Shown here: piece after piece, positions 9,092 to 19,237 of the stretch
How positions within the stretch are numbered: position 1 is the stretch's first letter
How the letters are laid out: each line of letters opens with the position of its first letter
Notes under the pieces: generated by a model
What the model saw: the letters and a program-made list of their open reading frames with translations, nothing else
Databases searched by the model: none
Told to the model about the DNA's origin: nothing
Source: Kaistella polysaccharea
GTDB lineage: Bacteria > Bacteroidota > Bacteroidia > Flavobacteriales > Weeksellaceae
Assembly: GCF_020410745.1 (NCBI RefSeq)
Contig: NZ_CP084528.1
Coordinates: 1,550,001 to 1,614,000 of the forward strand
Direction of reading: 5' to 3'
DNA: 64,000 bases
Translations under genes and position numbers: made by a program

Positions 9092-10529
9092 ATATTTAAA
9101 AAAGACAAAAATAATTGCAACCCTAGGACCTGCATCTTCTGATAAGGAGACGATGATTCAACTGGTACAGGCAGGTGTAGATATATTTCGGATAAATTTT
9201 TCGCATGCTGACTACGACATTGTAAAGACAAACATTCAAACGATCAGGGAAATCAATAAAGAACTTGGTTGTTCCGTAGGAATCTTGGGAGATTTACAAG
9301 GTCCAAAACTTCGTGTAGGTGTTGTAAAAGAAGGTTCGTACCTGAATCCTGGAGATATATTAACCTTTACCAATGAAAAAATTGAAGGAGATTCCACAAG
9401 AGTTTACATGACTTACCAGAAATTTCCGCAAGACGTAAAAGTTGGTGAAAGAATCTTGATCGATGACGGAAAACTTGTCTTAGAAGTTATTGAAACCAAT
9501 GAAATTGATACCGTTCGTGCAAAAACAATTCAAGGTGGACCGCTAAGTTCTAAAAAAGGAGTTAATCTTCCGAATACAAATGTTTCTTTGCCGGCACTGA
9601 CTGAAAAAGATGTTGAAGATGCGAACTTTATGCTTGATTTAGAGGTAGACTGGATCGCATTATCATTTGTCAGACATGCGCAGGATATTATAGATTTAAA
9701 AGAAATCATTAAAAATCATCCTACGAATAAACTCAAGACGCCGATTATCGCTAAAATTGAAAAACCCGAAGGTGTTCGAAATATCGAACAAATTTTAATG
9801 GAGTGCGACGGACTCATGGTAGCCCGTGGTGATTTAGGTGTAGAGGTTCCTATGGAAGAAGTTCCGGCTATTCAGAAAAATCTGGTGGCAATTGCCCGTA
9901 ATTATTCGAAACCAGTAATCATTGCGACCCAAATGATGGAAACCATGATTAACAGTTTAACACCGACAAGAGCGGAGGTTAATGATGTTGCCAACTCCGT
10001 TTTAGATGGCGCTGATGCGGTGATGCTTTCGGGGGAAACGTCTGTGGGGAAATATCCGGTAGATGTGGTGAAGAATATGGCAAAAATTGTAAAAAATATT
10101 GAACAAACTCATTTTTACAGAACTAAAAACTCACCTATTGAGCACAATTTCGAATGTATTGATGAGCGTTTTATTACGAATAGAATTTGTCTGGCTGCGG
10201 TGAGAATTGCGAAAACCACCAATGTTGAAGCGATCGTAACTTTAACCAATTCAGGTTATACTGCGTTCCAGATTTCGGCGCACCGACCTAATTCTAATAT
10301 CATCGTTTTCAGCTCTAATAAGCGCGTAATTACGATGTTAAATTTACTTTGGGGAGTTAGAGCATTCTATTATGACATGCAAAAATCTACGGATGAAACC
10401 ATTATTCAGGTTAACATGTTGGCGCACACCAACGGTTTTGTACAAAAAGGAGATTTTGTAATTAATCTAAATGCTACTCCAGCCTATGAAGATGGCAAAA
10501 CAAATACATTACGATTAACAACGATTTAA
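9084..10529 (+). CDS. pyk: Pyruvate kinase
   Basis: Pyruvate kinase converts phosphoenolpyruvate and ADP to pyruvate and ATP. The 481-residue protein begins with KTKIIATLGPASSDKETM and contains the active-site lysine motif TPIIAKIEKPEGV, the MVARGDLGVEVP metal/substrate motif and a C-terminal allosteric domain. Its ATG overlaps the end of the previous gene by 8 bases. A strong hairpin at 10551-10579 ends the acpP-to-pyk cluster. Confidence 0.97.
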   Translation: MNKYLKKTKIIATLGPASSDKETMIQLVQAGVDIFRINFSHADYDIVKTNIQTIREINKELGCSVGILGDLQGPKLRVGVVKEGSYLNPGDILTFTNEKIEGDSTRVYMTYQKFPQDVKVGERILIDDGKLVLEVIETNEIDTVRAKTIQGGPLSSKKGVNLPNTNVSLPALTEKDVEDANFMLDLEVDWIALSFVRHAQDIIDLKEIIKNHPTNKLKTPIIAKIEKPEGVRNIEQILMECDGLMVARGDLGVEVPMEEVPAIQKNLVAIARNYSKPVIIATQMMETMINSLTPTRAEVNDVANSVLDGADAVMLSGETSVGKYPVDVVKNMAKIVKNIEQTHFYRTKNSPIEHNFECIDERFITNRICLAAVRIAKTTNVEAIVTLTNSGYTAFQISAHRPNSNIIVFSSNKRVITMLNLLWGVRAFYYDMQKSTDETIIQVNMLAHTNGFVQKGDFVINLNATPAYEDGKTNTLRLTTI

Positions 10530-10550
10530 AGTCGTTATACTTATCATTGA

Positions 10551-10579
10551 AAAATGCGTTCTATTTGAACGCATTTTTT
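10551..10579 (+). terminator. Rho-independent terminator after pyk
   Basis: AAAATGCGTTC pairs with GAACGCATTTT across a 5-base loop and runs into a T tract, 21 bases after the pyk stop. Confidence 0.85.
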
Positions 10580-10800
10580 ATTTGTAAAATTTTAAAATTG
10601 ATATCGACTACAGTTTAGAAGAGGAAAAGACGAGTGGTTTCCTTACTAAAAAAGACGAAATAAAAATGATTTCGCTCATTCTTATCCGTCTTCTTTTTAA
10701 AACCTCTAATTCCGTCATTTGTACTTTCAGTGTCAAAGATAATATTTCAAATCAAATATAGAAAGTACAATTTTGTACAATATAATTTGTTAAATTTTGT

Positions 10801-10808
10801 TAAATTTG
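10801..10808 (+). promoter_or_regulatory. -7 box upstream of the predicted regulator
   Basis: TAAATTTG matches TAnnTTTG, 21 bases before the ATG at 10829. A short inverted repeat, GTAC-AATTTT-GTAC, lies at 10765-10778 just upstream and could bind a regulator. Confidence 0.5.
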
Positions 10809-10828
10809 TTTTTAATGTTTGTCAATAT

Positions 10829-12001
10829 ATGAATATCGAGGAGAGAAGTTTAAACCATTTGCGCGACGCTGTTTCAAAGCAATTTGGCAAAGAAGTCAGC
10901 ACAGCACTTCATTGCAATGAGTTGTCAATAGCTATTGAAAAAGATGGTCCGCTTATTAATCCGCAGACTTTCCGGAGATTTTTTGGTCTGATTAAAAGTA
11001 GTGGTGGATTTTCCGTTTATACTTTAGACACACTTGCTAAATATTGTGGATACACCGATTTTTCCACTTTTAAGAAATCACTTGTAGACAATGAACTTGA
11101 TTTATTTCTGGGTAACCTTGGAAAAAATTCATCATCGGAAGACTACTGGAAATTAAGCGAAGATTTATGCCAGAAAATTTTAGATTCACCTTCGCTACTG
11201 ACAAATGTTCACCACAAATTATTAAAATATCCGTTAGCCCGAACTTTTTTCATGGAGCATCATCCAATGCGCGATTTATCAGGAACGGTTTACTCTCAAT
11301 ATTTTCAGGACTATCTGAAGTATGAACGTTCTAATGAAGCAAAATTGTTCGCTTATGGTTTTCTTTACATGTGCGCCTTCTTAACTCAAAACGAAGAGTT
11401 CATGGCTATTTATTCAGAAAAAATTAAGGAAACAGAATTGAGTCCGGAAGTTTATATTTTGCCAGCAGGTCGAAAATTTGGAGTTCTGCTTCTTCAAAGT
11501 TGGTTAAAGAATTCCGGGGAAGATTTTGAGGAAATCTATTCTCAAATGCTAAAGGCTAGAGAAATTTATAAAGAAACCTCAGAAAAATCGGTTTGCAGCT
11601 TTGAATATGCTGTGCTCGAACATTTAATTTTTACCGATCGAACTGAAGAAATGCGTTTTCTCATTGAAAATAACACGTTCCAAATTTATAATGATCGAGA
11701 ATTTGTACCGCAGGATCGAAAAGAAAACCACGATGTTTGCTGGAATATCATGTGTGCGGTGGCTTATTTAAAAATGAAAGAATATGAATCGTGTAAAATA
11801 TATTTGAATTTGGTTCAATTAGATCATCTATCTGTGGGATGGAAAAAATACTACGCGATACTGTATTATTTTGTAAAATATGAACTTGAAGAAGGTGAAG
11901 AAAAATATAAAATTAAGAATGTTATCAAGCAATTGCTTGAAGAAACGCATTTTATTTACTTTTCAAATTTGTTACGTAATTTGGAGATGAGGTCTTCATA
12001 A
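10829..12001 (+). CDS. Hypothetical protein with predicted N-terminal helix-turn-helix
   Basis: This 390-residue protein has no signal peptide or membrane segment. Residues about 10-85 (PQTFRRFFGLIKSSGGFSVY, then TLDTLAKYCGYTDFSTF) fit a helix-turn-helix-like pattern common in Bacteroidota regulators, in which a gene-specific helix is followed by a GY-x-x-F segment. The remaining 300 residues are helical, rich in aromatic and charged residues, and resemble a TPR-like array, but I cannot name the family. I use the ATG at 10829; an upstream start at 10730 would cover the promoter. It is monocistronic and convergent with groEL. Confidence 0.7.
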   Translation: MNIEERSLNHLRDAVSKQFGKEVSTALHCNELSIAIEKDGPLINPQTFRRFFGLIKSSGGFSVYTLDTLAKYCGYTDFSTFKKSLVDNELDLFLGNLGKNSSSEDYWKLSEDLCQKILDSPSLLTNVHHKLLKYPLARTFFMEHHPMRDLSGTVYSQYFQDYLKYERSNEAKLFAYGFLYMCAFLTQNEEFMAIYSEKIKETELSPEVYILPAGRKFGVLLLQSWLKNSGEDFEEIYSQMLKAREIYKETSEKSVCSFEYAVLEHLIFTDRTEEMRFLIENNTFQIYNDREFVPQDRKENHDVCWNIMCAVAYLKMKEYESCKIYLNLVQLDHLSVGWKKYYAILYYFVKYELEEGEEKYKIKNVIKQLLEETHFIYFSNLLRNLEMRSS

Positions 12002-12030
12002 CACTACTCTCACTTTTGGATTTCACGTAA

Positions 12031-12066
12031 AAAATAATCCGTTCAAAAAATTGAACGGATTATTTT
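12031..12066. terminator. Bidirectional terminator between regulator and groEL
   Basis: AAAATAATCCGTTCAA pairs perfectly with TTGAACGGATTATTTT over a 4-base loop, with A/T tracts on both sides. It can serve the plus-strand gene ending at 12001 and groEL ending at 12097. Confidence 0.85.
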
Positions 12067-12096
12067 ATTTATAATGGTAACCTTTACGGTTTTTAA

Positions 12097-13728
<1,632 letters not shown>

Positions 13729-13812
13729 TTATTTTTTGTGCGTACATAAATTACGCGCACTTGATTTGTTACTTGTTAATTGCTAAAAATTTTAGTTTTC
13801 TCAGTGTATTAT

Positions 13813-14091
13813 TTACCCAAGAATCCCCAATATATCGCTTTCTTTTACGATTAGATAATCTTTACCATCTAACTTTAATTCGGATCCTGAATATTTTCCG
13901 TAAAGCACTTTATCACCAACTTTCACAGTGGTCGGCTCATCTATCTTACCGGGTCCTGCGGCTATTACAATACCTTCCTGTGGTTTTTCTTTTGCCGTAT
14001 CTGGGATAATAATTCCTGAGGCGGTCTTCGTTTCAGCAGCGGTTGGCTCTACCAATACTCGGTCTGCTAATGGTTTAAAGTTTACTGACAT
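13813..14091 (-). CDS. groS: 10 kDa co-chaperonin GroES
   Basis: GroES caps the GroEL cavity. The 92-residue protein begins [20 protein letters not shown] and contains the mobile loop [19 protein letters not shown] and the core motif [12 protein letters not shown]. It is first in the groESL operon. The upstream leader (14092-14203) contains no CIRCE element that I can see, so heat-shock control here probably uses another mechanism. Confidence 0.98.
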   Translation of the reverse strand: MSVNFKPLADRVLVEPTAAETKTASGIIIPDTAKEKPQEGIVIAAGPGKIDEPTTVKVGDKVLYGKYSGSELKLDGKDYLIVKESDILGILG

Positions 14092-14203
14092 ATTTTTTAG
14101 TTTAAATTATTAATTATACTGCAGTGTTTTTGACGAAAATAATGCCAACGGTTGTTTTCTGCAAATCTGTCATGGTAAACATAATAGCATGAAATTATGG
14201 CAG

Positions 14204-14235
14204 AAAAAAGTCATCCGATGAGAGATGACTTTTTT
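14204..14235. terminator. Terminator after the M1 peptidase gene
   Basis: AAAAAAGTCATC pairs with GATGACTTTTTT across an 8-base loop, 16 bases beyond the peptidase stop. Its symmetric A/T flanks would work in either direction. Confidence 0.8.
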
Positions 14236-14250
14236 AATGCTGTGATTTTT

Positions 14251-16620
14251 TTAATTTTTCTTGCCTGCCGCTTGCATTGGATTTACTTTTCCGTTTGCTG
14301 CGCCACGTGATGCACCTTCGTGCTTTTGTTTGAATACCTGAAATTTCGAGGATGGTTCTGGTATTTCTCCCCAGAAATTATTTGAAGTATCAATATCTGC
14401 AGTTTCCCTCATTGGATCCAACTGGATAGATTTCAACTTTTTATCGAAATAATAAGTTTTCGAAACCTGTTTTTCATTTTTTCTCCAGATCTGGGCAGAT
14501 GATTTATCGTTCAATTTAGTCCCATCTTCGAATGTAAATTCTAAAATAATCGGCATTACCAAACCGCCTTTATTCACAAAATCTATTTGATAGGCGTAAA
14601 TATTTTCTAATTTTGATTTCTCTTTTTGCGGAACTTCCTGCAGATTATCTACTTTAATTCTGTATTCTTTTTTTGCATCTACTTTTTCCTGTCCGCGATT
14701 GTAACGCCAGTAGAAATCCTGGGTTTCTTTATCTTTATCGGTATAGAAACTAATACTTTTATCTTCTTTATTTCTAATTTTAGAAATATCTACAAACTCA
14801 TTCTGCATCGGCGCATCAATCGTATAAATAAATTCACGATTCTGCGGTACAGCACCGAATTCAGGTTTAACCACGGTCACTTTATCAATGGCAATATCTA
14901 CAGGATCAATTCCGTAAAACCAACCTCTCCAGAACCAATCCAGATTTTCGGCACTTGCATCATTCATACTACGGAAAAAATCTGCAGGTTCAGGATGTTT
15001 AAATGCCCATCTTTTTGAATAGGTTTTAAAAGCTTTATCAAATAAATCTCGACCAACGATTGTTTCACGAAGAATGTTTAATCCTGTTGCTGGTTTGGAA
15101 TAAGCATTCGGACCAAACTGAATGATGTTTTCAGAATTGGTCATTATCGGTTCCAACTGATCTTTTGGTAATTTCATATAATCCACGATGGTGTGCGCAG
15201 GACCTCTTCGGGAAGGGAATTTATTATCCCACTTTTCTTCGGTCAGATATTCTACAAAAGTATTTAAACCTTCGTCCATCCAGGACCATTGTCTTTCATC
15301 AGAGTTAATAATCATGGGAAAGAAATTGTGTCCAACTTCATGGATGATGACGCCAATCATTCCATTTTTTATTCCTTCAGAATAGGTTCCATCTTTTTCG
15401 GTTCTTCCGTAATTGAAACAAATCATCGGATATTCCATTCCATTGGCTGCTTCAATTGATTGTGCTACAGGATAAGGATAAGGAATCGTATACTCAGAAT
15501 AGGTTTTAATAGTATGTGCAATTACTTTCGTAGAAAACTTTCGGTATAGATTGTAGGCTTCTTTCGGATATAAGCTCATCGCCATCACTTCGTTTTTATT
15601 TTCCGGAATTATTACTTTCATTCCGTCCCAAATAAATTTACGGGAAGAGGTCCAGGCGAAATCACGTACATTATCGGCTTCGAATTTCCATATTTTTCTC
15701 TCTTTTGATTTTTTCTTTTCAGCATTTTTCGCTTCCTCAAGCGTTACAATTTCGATAGGTTCACTTGCAGTCTGCGCTTGTTTCCAGCGTGCAAGCTGTG
15801 CAGAAGTTAACACCTGATCAAAGTTTTTACCCGATCCTGTAGAAGCTACAATATGATCTGCTGGAACGTTCATTGAAACTTTAAAATCTCCAAAAGCTAG
15901 CGCAAATTCACCCCTTCCGGTAAATTGATTGTGTTGCCAACCTTTGAAATCACTGTATACACACATTCTCGGATACCACTGCGTAATGGTGTACAAATCA
16001 TTACCATCTTCGGGGAAAAATTCATAACCGCCTCGGCCTCCCATTTCTATTCGGTTGGGTATATTATAATTCCAATCTATTTTAAAAGTAAATTTCTCTC
16101 CTTTTTTCAAAATTTTAGGGAGATCGATTCGCATCATGGTTTTATTCACAATATAAGGAAGCGCCTTTCCAGAAGCATCTGTAACTTTCTCTAAATTTAC
16201 ACCGTAACCATTATTTTTTGCTGGCAGATCGGTCGTTTTTAAATCGTCAGAATTGGCACGTTTGGGTATAAAAGATTCATCCTGATAGCCTGCATTTTTC
16301 ATTGAAGACTGCTCATTTTCATCAAGCTGCAACCACAGATATTCTAAATCATCTGGCGAGTTGTTGTAATACGTTACGGTTTCGGAACCTTTTAAATTTC
16401 TTTTATCTTCATCCAGATAAGCAGTGATATCATAATCTGCACGGTTTTGCCAGTATCCCTGTCCAGGTGCACCAGAACCTGTTCTGTAAATATTGGGAGT
16501 GGGAAGAATGGTGCCAAGTTGTTCGAACTTGTTGCCGTGATTGCTGGTTGGATTGTTTTGAATATTCTGCGCAAAAAACACTGTAGAACACAAAATAAAT
16601 GCGAGTAATTTGATTTTCAT
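14251..16620 (-). CDS. M1-family metallopeptidase, exported
   Basis: This is a 789-residue zinc aminopeptidase-like enzyme with an N-terminal signal peptide (MKIKLLAFILCSTVFFAQN). The M1 zinc signature is exact: HEVGH, then 18 residues, then the glutamate of MDEGLNTF. Zinc ligands are therefore His, His, Glu, with the HEVGH glutamate as catalytic base. The N-terminal half is the beta-rich M1 substrate-recognition domain. After the catalytic domain (about residues 330-560) is a further beta-rich region. The GAMEN motif of classic aminopeptidases reads AANGMEYPM here. Peptide substrates are unknown. It is monocistronic. Confidence 0.9.
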   Translation of the reverse strand: MKIKLLAFILCSTVFFAQNIQNNPTSNHGNKFEQLGTILPTPNIYRTGSGAPGQGYWQNRADYDITAYLDEDKRNLKGSETVTYYNNSPDDLEYLWLQLDENEQSSMKNAGYQDESFIPKRANSDDLKTTDLPAKNNGYGVNLEKVTDASGKALPYIVNKTMMRIDLPKILKKGEKFTFKIDWNYNIPNRIEMGGRGGYEFFPEDGNDLYTITQWYPRMCVYSDFKGWQHNQFTGRGEFALAFGDFKVSMNVPADHIVASTGSGKNFDQVLTSAQLARWKQAQTASEPIEIVTLEEAKNAEKKKSKERKIWKFEADNVRDFAWTSSRKFIWDGMKVIIPENKNEVMAMSLYPKEAYNLYRKFSTKVIAHTIKTYSEYTIPYPYPVAQSIEAANGMEYPMICFNYGRTEKDGTYSEGIKNGMIGVIIHEVGHNFFPMIINSDERQWSWMDEGLNTFVEYLTEEKWDNKFPSRRGPAHTIVDYMKLPKDQLEPIMTNSENIIQFGPNAYSKPATGLNILRETIVGRDLFDKAFKTYSKRWAFKHPEPADFFRSMNDASAENLDWFWRGWFYGIDPVDIAIDKVTVVKPEFGAVPQNREFIYTIDAPMQNEFVDISKIRNKEDKSISFYTDKDKETQDFYWRYNRGQEKVDAKKEYRIKVDNLQEVPQKEKSKLENIYAYQIDFVNKGGLVMPIILEFTFEDGTKLNDKSSAQIWRKNEKQVSKTYYFDKKLKSIQLDPMRETADIDTSNNFWGEIPEPSSKFQVFKQKHEGASRGAANGKVNPMQAAGKKN

Positions 16621-16851
16621 GAGAAATAATTGGGGAATAAGTGAAATTTCAAATTTAATTATTTTTTTTGAATGAAATGTTTATTTTCTCATAAAAGACC
16701 TTCATTCTAAAAAAGGTATCGTAACCGACCTGAGTGGAACTCTTTGTAAAGAGATTTTGATGCTGGATTCAGCGGTGACAAATTCTATTAAAGAGAGGGA
16801 ATATTTTCGACCAGTTTGGCTTAATTAGGTCGAATAAAGGTGCCAAAAAAA

Positions 16852-17424
16852 CTAAATCCGTTCTAAAATCATTTGTCCGGAAAGAATGATTGCAAGAAAT
16901 GACACACCGATAATCCAATATTTTTGCTGGAATTTTAAAAACTTTGATAGCAGATATAATAAAGCCATAACGATTAAGACGACTGTAATTTGTCCCAATT
17001 CTAATCCGATATTAAAACCCAAAAGTGGAATGGCAATATTTTGTTCGGCAGCCATCGCCATTCGGGCGGTATTCGCGAATCCCATGCCGTGAATTAAGCC
17101 AAAAACAAGGGCTAAGAAATAATTAATTTTCATGAGTTGCTCGCGCTTTTCCCGGAATAATATATTATCCAGCGCCGTGAGCATAATGGTTACAGGAATT
17201 AGAGTTTCTACCAAAGCAGAAGGTAATCTGAAAACATCGAGCACGCTGAAAGCAAGCGTGACTGAATGACCAATGGTAAATGCGGTAACTAAAAGGAGAA
17301 TTTTTCGCCAGTCTTTATAGAAATATGCCGCGATCAAAACCAATATAAAAAGCTGATGGTCAAGAGCATCTAAAGAAATAATATGTTCCCAGCCGAGCTT
17401 TAGATAGAAAAAGAAATCTGTCAT
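16852..17424 (-). CDS. HupE/UreJ-family membrane protein
   Basis: This 190-residue protein has about six hydrophobic segments and conserved histidines (LDALDHQLF, FTIGHSVTLA, LIHGMGFANTARM), the pattern of the HupE/UreJ family of predicted nickel/cobalt-type permeases. The substrate is not shown by the sequence. It is divergent from the DUF6702 gene, with starts only 55 bases apart, so the two probably share a control region. The 231 bases between it and the M1 peptidase hold nothing recognised, only a short open frame without a start. Confidence 0.8.
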   Translation of the reverse strand: MTDFFFYLKLGWEHIISLDALDHQLFILVLIAAYFYKDWRKILLLVTAFTIGHSVTLAFSVLDVFRLPSALVETLIPVTIMLTALDNILFREKREQLMKINYFLALVFGLIHGMGFANTARMAMAAEQNIAIPLLGFNIGLELGQITVVLIVMALLYLLSKFLKFQQKYWIIGVSFLAIILSGQMILERI

Positions 17425-17479
17425 TCAAAAAAGTTTTTACGAAAATAATGATTAATTTCGTCATCTGAATTTTTAAAAT

Positions 17480-17983
17480 ATGCTTAAGAAAATTGTACTC
17501 TTATTCTCATTATTATTATTTTTTCTATCACCGGCAACAGAAATCCACCCTTATCATGTAGGTTCTGTAGAATTTAATTACAATTCAAAATCAAAAACTT
17601 TTGAAATTACAGGAAAATTCTTTTTGGATGATTTAGAAAATGCTTTGAAAGAAAAGTATGGAACAGCCGTTCACTTTAATGACCCGAAATATAAAGTTCA
17701 AATTAATGATTATCTGAAAAAGTATTGCGAAGAATATCTGAAGTTAAAAGCTGACAACAAATTTTTGAAAATAAATTATGTCGGTTTTGAAGAAGATAGT
17801 GAAGCCGTAAATATTTTTTTAGAATCTGAAACTTTAAACAAACCTCAAAAAGTGGAAACTGCGGTGAGCTTACTATATAATTTTTTCGATGATCAAATGA
17901 ACATCCTTCATATTGTTGTAGACGGAAAACGCCAAAGTGACCAACTGAATTACCCGAACCGCTACCTTTATAAAGTATTTTAA
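17480..17983 (+). CDS. DUF6702-family exported protein
   Basis: This 167-residue protein has an N-terminal signal peptide (KKIVLLFSLLLFFLSPATE) followed by HPYHVGSVEFNYNSKSKTFE, the hallmark start of DUF6702. The rest is an alpha/beta fold with no catalytic motif. DUF6702 genes commonly sit beside HupE/UreJ and M1 peptidase genes in Flavobacteriia, as here, which suggests a shared but unknown periplasmic role. Its stop overlaps the convergent acpH stop by 4 bases. Confidence 0.8.
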   Translation: MLKKIVLLFSLLLFFLSPATEIHPYHVGSVEFNYNSKSKTFEITGKFFLDDLENALKEKYGTAVHFNDPKYKVQINDYLKKYCEEYLKLKADNKFLKINYVGFEEDSEAVNIFLESETLNKPQKVETAVSLLYNFFDDQMNILHIVVDGKRQSDQLNYPNRYLYKVF

Positions 17984-18552
17984 AATTCGGAATTTACCCT
18001 CTGGACATGCGCTAAAAGATCTGGAAAGAAGATATCAAAATACTTTTGAAGTTGAGATTTGTTGTGGAGAAAAACCTTAAAAACCGCTAAATTTTTATCC
18101 AAATATTTGGCTTTATTCAAGACATTCTGCATGGAATATTTAATTCCCCAATCTTCTTTATAATTGTAAAGCCAATTGTCTTTTTCCATACCGTCGACCA
18201 TTCTGAGAAGTCTTTCGGGGAGAAACTCTTGATATTTCCGTAAAGCATGATATACTTTTTCAGCATGATTTTTTAAATCTTTATCGGATAGAGAATTTGC
18301 TAAAAAATAATCTAAGGAAACATCTACAAATGCGCCTGAATACAACCTAACCATTGGGCTGAAAATTTTCTTAGCCTCAGAAAGTACCGGATGAGCATCA
18401 GTAAAAGTATCGATTTCCCGGTGCAAAGTAATTCCCTCTTGCATTCCCGCGGGATAAGAAAACCGATCTCTATTGGGAATAAAATCCTCCAAAAATTGAC
18501 CGACAATTTGTTCGTCGGAGAAAGCGAGATAGGAATGGGCGAGGTAATTCAT
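17980..18552 (-). CDS. acpH: Acyl carrier protein phosphodiesterase-like protein
   Basis: AcpH removes the phosphopantetheine arm from holo-ACP. The 190-residue helical protein begins MNYLAHSYLAF, with GQFLEDFIPNRDR and the HREIDTFTDAHP motif whose His/Asp residues bind the metal in this HD-like family (DUF479). It is convergent with the DUF6702 gene. Annotation as ACP phosphodiesterase rests on family membership; activity in Bacteroidota members is less certain. Confidence 0.85.
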   Translation of the reverse strand: MNYLAHSYLAFSDEQIVGQFLEDFIPNRDRFSYPAGMQEGITLHREIDTFTDAHPVLSEAKKIFSPMVRLYSGAFVDVSLDYFLANSLSDKDLKNHAEKVYHALRKYQEFLPERLLRMVDGMEKDNWLYNYKEDWGIKYSMQNVLNKAKYLDKNLAVFKVFLHNKSQLQKYFDIFFPDLLAHVQRVNSEF

Positions 18553-18564
18553 TTTTTTTATAAA

Positions 18565-18648
18565 GGAGGAAGGTTGGAGGAGGAAGTATGAAGTATGAAG
18601 TTTGGAGTAGGATTAAGGTTGGAGGATGGAGGATGGAGGATGGAGGAT
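18565..18648 (+). repeat. Left heptanucleotide array (12 units)
   Basis: Twelve consecutive 7-base units can be read without loss of register, ending in four perfect GGAGGAT copies at 18621-18648. On the minus strand the unit is ATCCTCC, the same unit as the right array, so the two arrays are inverted about the four-helix-bundle gene. The array lies between acpH and that gene. Confidence 0.9.
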
Positions 18649-18658
18649 GCAGAGTTAA

Positions 18659-19018
18659 TTAAGTTTTGTTTAAGTTTTGTTTTTTGGAGAGAATAATACT
18701 TTTAATAATTTTTAATAAAGAAACAGCTTTTTCGTTTAATTCTTGAAAATCAGATTCTGATATGTATTCGGAAGCGAAAAGAAGTTCCAACCAATATATG
18801 GATTCATCACATTCTTTTTGCGCAATAGCATTTTTATGAATAAAATCCGCGGGAGATTGAGCGTTTTTTGCTTCTCGAAGATTCGCTCCCACAGAAGTTG
18901 CCGACCTTAAAAATTGCTTGCTCAACACAAACTCTTTTTTTTCAGAAATAAGAAATTTATAAAGTTTAATGGCATCTAAAGCGAATTGAAAACTTAATTC
19001 CCGAACAATATCACCCAT
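18659..19018 (-). CDS. Four-helix-bundle protein (23S rRNA intervening-sequence family)
   Basis: This 119-residue helical protein has the family signatures LYKFLISEKKEFVLSKQFLR, then SATSVGANLREAKNAQS, and a C-terminal LLKIIKSII. Family members are encoded in 23S rRNA intervening sequences and elsewhere, and are structurally related to the accessory protein Avd of diversity-generating retroelements. They probably form pentamers that bind nucleic acid. This copy is not in an rRNA gene; it sits alone between two inverted heptamer arrays, so it may be part of a small mobile or repeat-associated unit. Start is the ATG at 19016-19018. Confidence 0.85.
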   Translation of the reverse strand: MGDIVRELSFQFALDAIKLYKFLISEKKEFVLSKQFLRSATSVGANLREAKNAQSPADFIHKNAIAQKECDESIYWLELLFASEYISESDFQELNEKAVSLLKIIKSIILSKKQNLNKT

Positions 19019-19076
19019 AATTCTATTTGTAAATTAATACTTGATTATCCAATTTCCTTTTCCCTATCGTATCCCT

Positions 19077-19237
19077 CATCCTCCACACTTCTTACTCCAT
19101 CCTTCATACTTCCTCCTCCATCCTCCATACTCCATACTCCAAACTCCATCCTCCATCCTCCATCCTTCACACTACATACTCCATCCTTCACACTTCACAC
19201 TTCATACTCCACACTTCATCCTTCATCCTTCATACTC
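19077..19237 (+). repeat. Right heptanucleotide array (23 units)
   Basis: Twenty-three 7-base units with consensus CATNCTY (for example CATCCTC, CATACTC, CACACTT) run in perfect register from 19077 to 19237 and stop exactly at the radA stop codon (19238). The plus strand is almost pure pyrimidine with scattered A, so the tract could also adopt triplex structure. Confidence 0.92.

Noticed and set aside
16621-16851. Open frame of about 50 codons between the M1 peptidase and HupE genes
   Set aside because: It has no start codon, no recognisable protein pattern, and could be chance or an old remnant.
18565-19237. Possible CRISPR array
   Set aside because: Units are contiguous 7-mers without spacers, and no cas genes are present.
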